A stretch of DNA of 24,768 nt, from positions 45,646 through 70,413 of the forward strand of contig MNCI01036184.1 of the NCBI GenBank assembly GCA_015680685.1, in the 5' to 3' direction. This document shows, piece after piece, positions 19,136-24,768 of the stretch. Positions within the stretch are counted from its first letter, which is position 1; each line of letters begins with the position of its first letter. Position numbers and translations under genes: made by a program. A model generated the notes under the pieces. It had not been told where the DNA came from. It searched no databases and saw nothing but the letters and a program-made list of their open reading frames with translations. The stretch is from Gnetum montanum (lineage: Eukaryota > Streptophyta > Gnetopsida > Gnetales > Gnetaceae).

Positions 19136-22100
19136 ATGTCTTCTTCTAACAAGAGCAATTCACCACCTAGGGATTATACTAGAAATAGTCGGTAACATCA
19201 AACACATAACCGAAATCTGCCAGTTCCTCAACAACATCGAGTGGTATATACTCATCCCGATGAGTACATACCAGATTTTACCTTTATTCTTCATCAGGAT
19301 GAACAGCTGTGATGGAGAGACTTGCAAGGTAACATAGTGTTACCCCCAGATCGGTCAATCCCAAACATGCTCCTCCATGCTCTTGCACAGATCAGCATGA
19401 CACAGTTATAAGCTGAATACGTTGTAGGCGATATCGACACAAGCGATTATCATCCCACAAAAGCACAACATTTAAGGGACTCATGGCAGGAGAGCCACCA
19501 TACACTATTGAAGGGCAAAGGGGTCCTGCACATCCTAAGTGAAATTAGAGATGGTGAACCACTTCTAACAGGTTCTTCATCAGATGATGTTCCCCCTCCT
19601 AACGATGGTGAGGAGGTGGGGTATCAAAACTTACACTCTACGATACACAACCTTGGTTCTGACCCCCGTGAACACCAACTATTCACTGAGGGAACAACAA
19701 CACATGACAAGGATGGGAACTTAGATTGTCATCACGATCAGGGCCGTAGAAGCAGAAGAGAAAGTAAGAAGCATCGTCATGGAAATGGTTCTCCTTCTTC
19801 TTCCCCTTCAGCACATCACTCACCCTCTCCTTCCACATCTGGGTGTAGCCATAAAGAGCATAACGGTGAGGATAGAGGTAGGAAAAATGAGAGACCTCAA
19901 CAAGAGAGTCGAGAGTAAGGACAAGGGCATGAACAAAGGGAAAGTAGGGAACAACGCAGACATCACAGATGTCATGAAAGAGATGATCATGACGAACCCC
20001 TACTTGTCACTTGAAGTATGCTAGATATCATGGAGGTAGTTAGAATATTGACAAGGCATCAAAAAGATAGCCGAATCAAGTGCTTAGACATGAATAATAT
20101 CCCACACTTTGAAGGGGGATACAATGTTGATCCGTAGAATCATTTACAGGCATTCCATGATACCTGCGCCTTGCAAAACATAGAGAATGAGTGGCAGAAA
20201 CTAAAGTTGTTTCCTAGGATATTCATAAAGGAAGCAGAGAGTTGGTACCAATCCTTAGAGCCAGAAACCATTAGGAGATGGAGTACAATGTTAGATTTGT
20301 TCAATGAAAAATACCAAACATACTTCGAGTGTCTAATTTGTGTAAATAGATCCAAGGATGGAAACAAGGTACTCATGAGCCATTGGATATTACCATGGGC
20401 TGATACTATGCATTGCTACATCATTTCTTGGGCCATGGGTATGCACAGCGAGATTAAATTTGCCATCTCATAGATGGGCTAAGATATGAAACTAGGAGAA
20501 CCCTTGGGACTTATGCCCAAGGGAGACTATAAGAACCTAGAGCCCATGAAATTCATTGCTTGTTAGAGCAAGTAGCCAAAGAAGAAGGGGAACTATGGAA
20601 AAGAGAGAGCACAGAAGAATATAATCGTGATCCTTCCCTTCAGAAGAAGGGAGTGAAATTTTGTGATGAGGAGCATGAGTCACCACTCGAAGAGTTGGTG
20701 AACAGAAAAACCTTGCCGCTCCAGAAGTTAACAATAGAAGTGTCGGCTAAGGTGGCTCAATTGTGGGATTCCTTAGACTCTAGACTTGAAACTGTCCTAA
20801 AAATCATAGAGGAGTCTAAGGTGGAACAAGGTAGTGACTTTGATAAGAAAAAGAGGAGAAATGCAGGTCATGCACGTAACAATGGTAAGGGGAAAATAAC
20901 TATCTCTAATGAGGTTATGGATTTTGACACAGATAATGACAGTGGATGTGAGATCAGCCAATATGAATATCCTAAGGGATGTTGTCCAATCATCTCACAT
21001 CTACAAAAGTCTGGGGTGTATGCACTTAACCCAAGACTTAACCAATGGTAAGCACTTTGAAGGTTACCTTATCCCCAAGGTAACCCAAGGCACTTCCACC
21101 AACCGTTAATGTACTATCCAAGTGGAACTCCACCACAATCCATCGGGCAACATCAACAGTGGCAACACCCACAATCATGGGGGATGCCACCACCTAGACA
21201 ACGATACCCTTACTGGCAACCTGATCCTTATGGTTATTATGTGTAGTAGCCAATTTCTCCAAGTGACTCTATGGGTCACACAACTCCACATCGTCACTAC
21301 CAAGTTCAGGAGTACTTTAGAAAAACTCCTTCTCCTCTGGGAGATGCTCCACATCGATACCATCCTCCAAATCCATCCACCACTCTTCCGCCAGTAGTCT
21401 CACTACCACCTGCTCCAACAATGCAAGGGGAACTCCCCACTCAACTGCAGCAACGTAATGCTATGAGAGCCGTAAACATTCAACCTGCTATTGGTTCTAA
21501 CAACCGCAAGAAGAAAAGACCCTTCTTCAGAACCAAAAGCCCAGACAAGCTCTCACAACAACAAGCAATTGAGTTTGTGCATGCTCCTCCAACAAACAAG
21601 ACTTCGGGGCTCCCTTCAGTCCAACAACAGAGCTTAACGTATACGGTTATGTTAATGCATACTGTTACCGATTGGATCAAGGTAGGCCACCTTCCCAAGA
21701 AACTCTCTGATCCTGAAAGCTGCTTAATCTATCTACAAGTCACCGGGAATGAACCACATAAGGCTCTTCTTGACTCAAGTTCTAGAGTCAACTTAATCTC
21801 ACGAGAAATGTATCAAGCCTAGAACCTGCCCTAGCTCAAGAAGAGCAACATTCAACTAGAGTTGGCTAACTAGTCCATCACCATTCGCTTGGGATTGGTG
21901 GAGGACATAGTTACCACTGTGTGTGGTTGATCATACCCAGCCGATTTCCTAGTGATAGAAGTTAACAGTGTTAACGGGGGCTTCCCAATTATAATGGGAA
22001 GGCCATGGCTGAGTACAATAGATGCGTACCTAGGGATCTGCGATCTTTCCTTGGAGATTTCTAAGGTAAACATTTATGAAAAGATCAAGAAGAAGAAAGT

Positions 22101-22479
22101 TTCGTGCATCACATACAGTGACTCAGAGGGTGATGACATGGAGGAATGCTCAGCATCTCTTCCATGTAACTGGTGTTTCCAAGAAATAGAAATACAAAGG
22201 TACCTATATGTAGCAACCACACAAGTAGTGGACACCCCATGGTTGACAGCTAGTCAAAAGAGCAATCGACCAATATGCATGGAACAAACTAAGGGAACAA
22301 CTCATGCTAACAATGAAGGCATAAACACATTGGAATATGAGCATCATCGACTTCCACCCCTTAATCTAAAAACATCAGTTAGGAGAAGTTGGACACTTCT
22401 AAGAAATTCAAATAGGCACTCATTATTCCGTATCTCTTCCTTTCCATTTAATCATGGGGGAGATGGCCACCTATGCTAG
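19136..22479 (+). pseudogene. Gag-protease polyprotein of the second Gypsy element, broken
   Basis: From ATG 19136 one frame runs to about 20330 with six stops (19193, 19310, 19409, 19916, 20012, 20135). A second frame runs from about 20480 to 22479 with about nine more (among them 21049, 21058, 21244, 21247, 21820, 21832, 21871, 21928). One or more frameshifts lie at 20330-20480. Domains: a charged Ser/His/Arg-rich N-terminal part; a retrotransposon Gag core (LFPRIFIKEAESWYQSL, about 20210-20265); a Pro/Gln-rich stretch (about 21100-21440); and a protease with LLDSSSRVNL (D at 21772), where the usual D-S/T-G has Ser for Gly, and GFPIIMGRPWL (about 21979-22011). The frame stops after the protease, without RT. 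Confidence 0.8.
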
Positions 22480-22502
22480 TCATTGGAGGCCCTCAGTTCT
22501 TT

Positions 22503-22700
22503 TTAGTTTTTGTTTTATATAATTTTTTTACACATTTTTATTTTATAGTTTTTTTTTACACATTTTTGTTTTACAGTTTTTGTTTTACACATTTTTGTTT
22601 TACACGTTTTTTTTACATGTTTTTGTTTTACACATTTTTGTTTTTCTCATTTTTGTTTTACACATTTTTGTTTTACAAATTCCTTTAACTTTTCTTATTT
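22503..22700 (+). repeat. T-rich short tandem array after the protease
   Basis: About ten degenerate copies of TTTTGTTTTACACATTTT, at roughly 15-18 bp period, begin about 25 bp after the polyprotein stop. Open frames across it (22473-22795) are low-complexity Phe/Leu and not genes. Confidence 0.75.
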
Positions 22701-24419
22701 TTGTTTTACAACATCGTTATACTTTTTCATTTTTTGTGTGTGTTTTTATGTGTGTTATCCATCTTGTAGGTTTGTCACCCAATAAGTGTTCTTAATGATG
22801 GTATGAACTGTTTTCCTAATTGATTGCTAATGTTTGGTTTTTACCTTTAAGTTATGATGTTGATACTAAGGTATGTTCTTTTGATATGACAGGAAATGAG
22901 TCCACTTCATACATTCATCCACAAGTTCTATGGTCTCTCTTGGCTTGGAAATGTACAATCCCTTTCTAATAAAAACTCTAACAAATAGGTGACTGGGTAC
23001 TTCTCAAACTTGATGCATTTGTGTTGGTCATTCTCTTGGGTGCTTGGATGTTTTCTTCTTGAGTTTTCTTGTCGTTTTGACGTTACCTAATTATCGGGAA
23101 GCCGAGTTAATAACAATAATAAGTCTTTGCATCGTGTGGTTCTCATACATAAACACATAAAAACAAAAAAAAAAGTGAGAATTCAAAGCACACCCCTTAG
23201 AAAAAATAATCCCTTGGGCTACAAGCACTGGTTATGGAACTAAAAATATTCCCTCTAACTAAGGCCCTTCTCGCTTCCCATTCTCTCCTCATTTCTTTCA
23301 TCGGAATGGTGGTGGCTCTTGGGGCAGGCATTCTTGTTATTTAAGTGGATGGATTGGCCAAATGCATTAATGCGAAGTCACTGGATGTGGTTTGTTTGAG
23401 GTAGAACTTGGAATGAGATTTACCAAGTCACATTAATCATTAAACATGCAGGGGGTTGTACACCACCTTGTCCTTGGGATTCCATTCCATCTTCTTCTCT
23501 CCATTATTCACCTCATTACATATTGTATCATTAGTGTATATTTTGGTTGACACATTGTTTTCTTTTTGGTAAATTCTTGTGGTTAGGACTTTAACTCTTG
23601 TTCCAAATGACATTTCTAGAGCTGACGAACTCTGTGAATGTGGGTTTGTCAAGGCATTACAGGCATGAGCCTGCTTTGGGGAGGACCCATTGGCATTTCT
23701 ACTTGGTGCATCCATTAAATTCTTTCCCTTAACATTTTTGCAATCCACTTTATTTTGTTCATTTCCATCTTGATATCCATTTCATCGACGTAATAGTTGT
23801 CTCTTTTTCTCCATCGTTCTTGTTCTTTTTCCTTTTCCATTATCTCGCTATTGGAGGTTTGCGATTAGTCATGGGGGTACGAGGCCCAATTTTTTTAATT
23901 TTCTCCTAACCCTTACACCTTCGGTAGTCATCATTAATATATCTCTAGATCCGTAATCAACCATACCACAACCCAGCCAATGAACCTTTCACTGAAGCAA
24001 GGTATCAATTACATGATGATTCAATTATCCTTGCTAATATAAGATTGTGTTTTGTGTGCAAATGGTAATCATGCAATAATGGATTGGATCTGGAGGGAAC
24101 ACTTGGAATGGAGTAGTGCTAAAAGCAGCTATGCAAGGAGCAAGATCGATGGCGCATTTATGGATGGACAACAAAAGGTGCAATCTTGGTGCTGGTGGTA
24201 GAAACACTTCTTTCTCTCTCTTTCTCAACTGCCAACTAAGGCCTGATGTCAAATGTAAAAGGTGTTCACCCTTGTTTTCATGAACACTAGTTTTGTCTTG
24301 TCTTGTAATGATGATCCATTTGCATGTCATCCCATTAGTTCCATTCAGTCAATAATCCCATAACTTTCCAATATTTTGTAAGGAACTCGAGGACGAGTTT
24401 TCATTTAGTAATTAGGGTA
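22701..24419 (+). other. Non-coding 3' internal region of the second Gypsy element
   Basis: No RT, RNase H, integrase or env motif was seen in any frame. Minus-strand frames at 23440-23748 and 24034-24330 have no recognised domain. Three short blocks are shared with the first Gypsy element (10230-11206), so this tail is a conserved family feature and not random filler. A short purine run (AATTAGGGTA, 24410-24419) precedes the 3' LTR as polypurine tract. Confidence 0.65.
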
Positions 24420-24768
24420 TGATGGGATGTGATATCGCATGGGTTGCGATATTGCAGCTGCTGCGATATCGCATCCCACGCGATATTTTACAGTGCACCG
24501 TCAAGTCTATAAATAAGAGGCAGCTCTTCCTTGTTTCTTATCCTAGGCTTAGACCGTAGCAAAACTCTGGCAGTTTTACCTCTCCAAAGATAGATTAATT
24601 TCCATGTGCCCATAGTAGGAACTCCAAAGTGAACGAATCTTTATTCAAGCAAATATTGTACCTGAACACAAGATTGTGTACGGAAATAAAGATGAACTTC
24701 TTGGATAAACCTTGTAGTGCATGGAATAGGCTAATTAGGACTTTATTTACTATTATTTATTATTTGTC
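24420..24768 (+). repeat. 3' LTR of the second Gypsy element, cut by window end
   Basis: It aligns to 18161-18510 with about 7% substitutions. TATAAATA is at 24508-24515. The upstream array has four 17-bp units where the 5' LTR has five at less regular spacing, so the array changed after insertion or during reverse transcription. Confidence 0.88.

Larger units (their letters stand above)
18161..24768 (+). mobile_element. Non-autonomous Gypsy-type element with Gag and protease only
   Basis: The 5' LTR (18161-18990), primer site, internal region of about 5.4 kb, purine tract and start of the 3' LTR (24420 to window end) are all present. The internal region encodes Gag and an aspartic protease up to 22479. 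The remaining 1.9 kb has no RT, RNase H or integrase motif on either strand. This matches the class named TR-GAG, LTR elements with Gag but no RT that rely on a partner's enzymes. The visible LTR parts differ by about 7%, so it is older than the Copia at 2946. The right end and target duplication lie outside the window. Confidence 0.8.

Noticed and set aside
22473-22795. Phe/Leu-rich frames resembling membrane proteins
   Set aside because: Direct translation of the T-rich tandem array.

Overview
The window is nuclear DNA of a seed plant, probably one with a large, transposon-rich genome. The evidence is a plant-type gamma-glutamyltranspeptidase gene with GT-AG introns, Copia elements primed from initiator Met-tRNA, and Gypsy elements with an Athila/Tat-type primer site ending TTGCCGGGGA. 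I cannot name the species. One base (2438) is unresolved.

Layout. Positions 1-895 are intron-like DNA with 48-50 bp minirepeats. Positions 896-2769 hold the last four visible exons of a gamma-glutamyltranspeptidase gene on the + strand. They carry one frameshift, one in-frame TGA and a GC-AG intron. The 3' UTR has a 58-bp tandem duplication that doubles the AATAAA signal. Two bases past it is a complete Copia element (2946-9929) with two LTRs, a perfect GTTTT target duplication, primer site, polypurine tract and a nearly whole gag-pol. Its leader looks like a 1.84-kb intron. The donor sits inside the LTR and the acceptor just before the gag ATG. A short LTR reading frame joins gag in phase, and splicing would remove the primer site.

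Next is the 3' end and LTR of a Gypsy element (about 10230-12103). It butts directly against a decayed, inverted Copia (12104-about 15435, minus strand) that is cut off inside reverse transcriptase. Positions 15436-17880 are AT-rich and hold a possible SINE tail triplicated at 64-bp period and a LINE reverse transcriptase remnant. A third Gypsy-type LTR fragment (about 17881-18160) is interrupted by a second Gypsy element. That element runs from 18161 past the window end, and only the first 349 bp of its 3' LTR is visible. It encodes only Gag and an aspartic protease, both broken. I find no reverse transcriptase, RNase H or integrase, so it is a non-autonomous, TR-GAG-like element.

The main points are the spliced, LTR-encoded first exon of the Copia element and a layout shared by three different Gypsy-type LTRs. 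In each LTR a short motif repeats every 14-20 bp just upstream of a TATAAATA box, but the motif differs between families.
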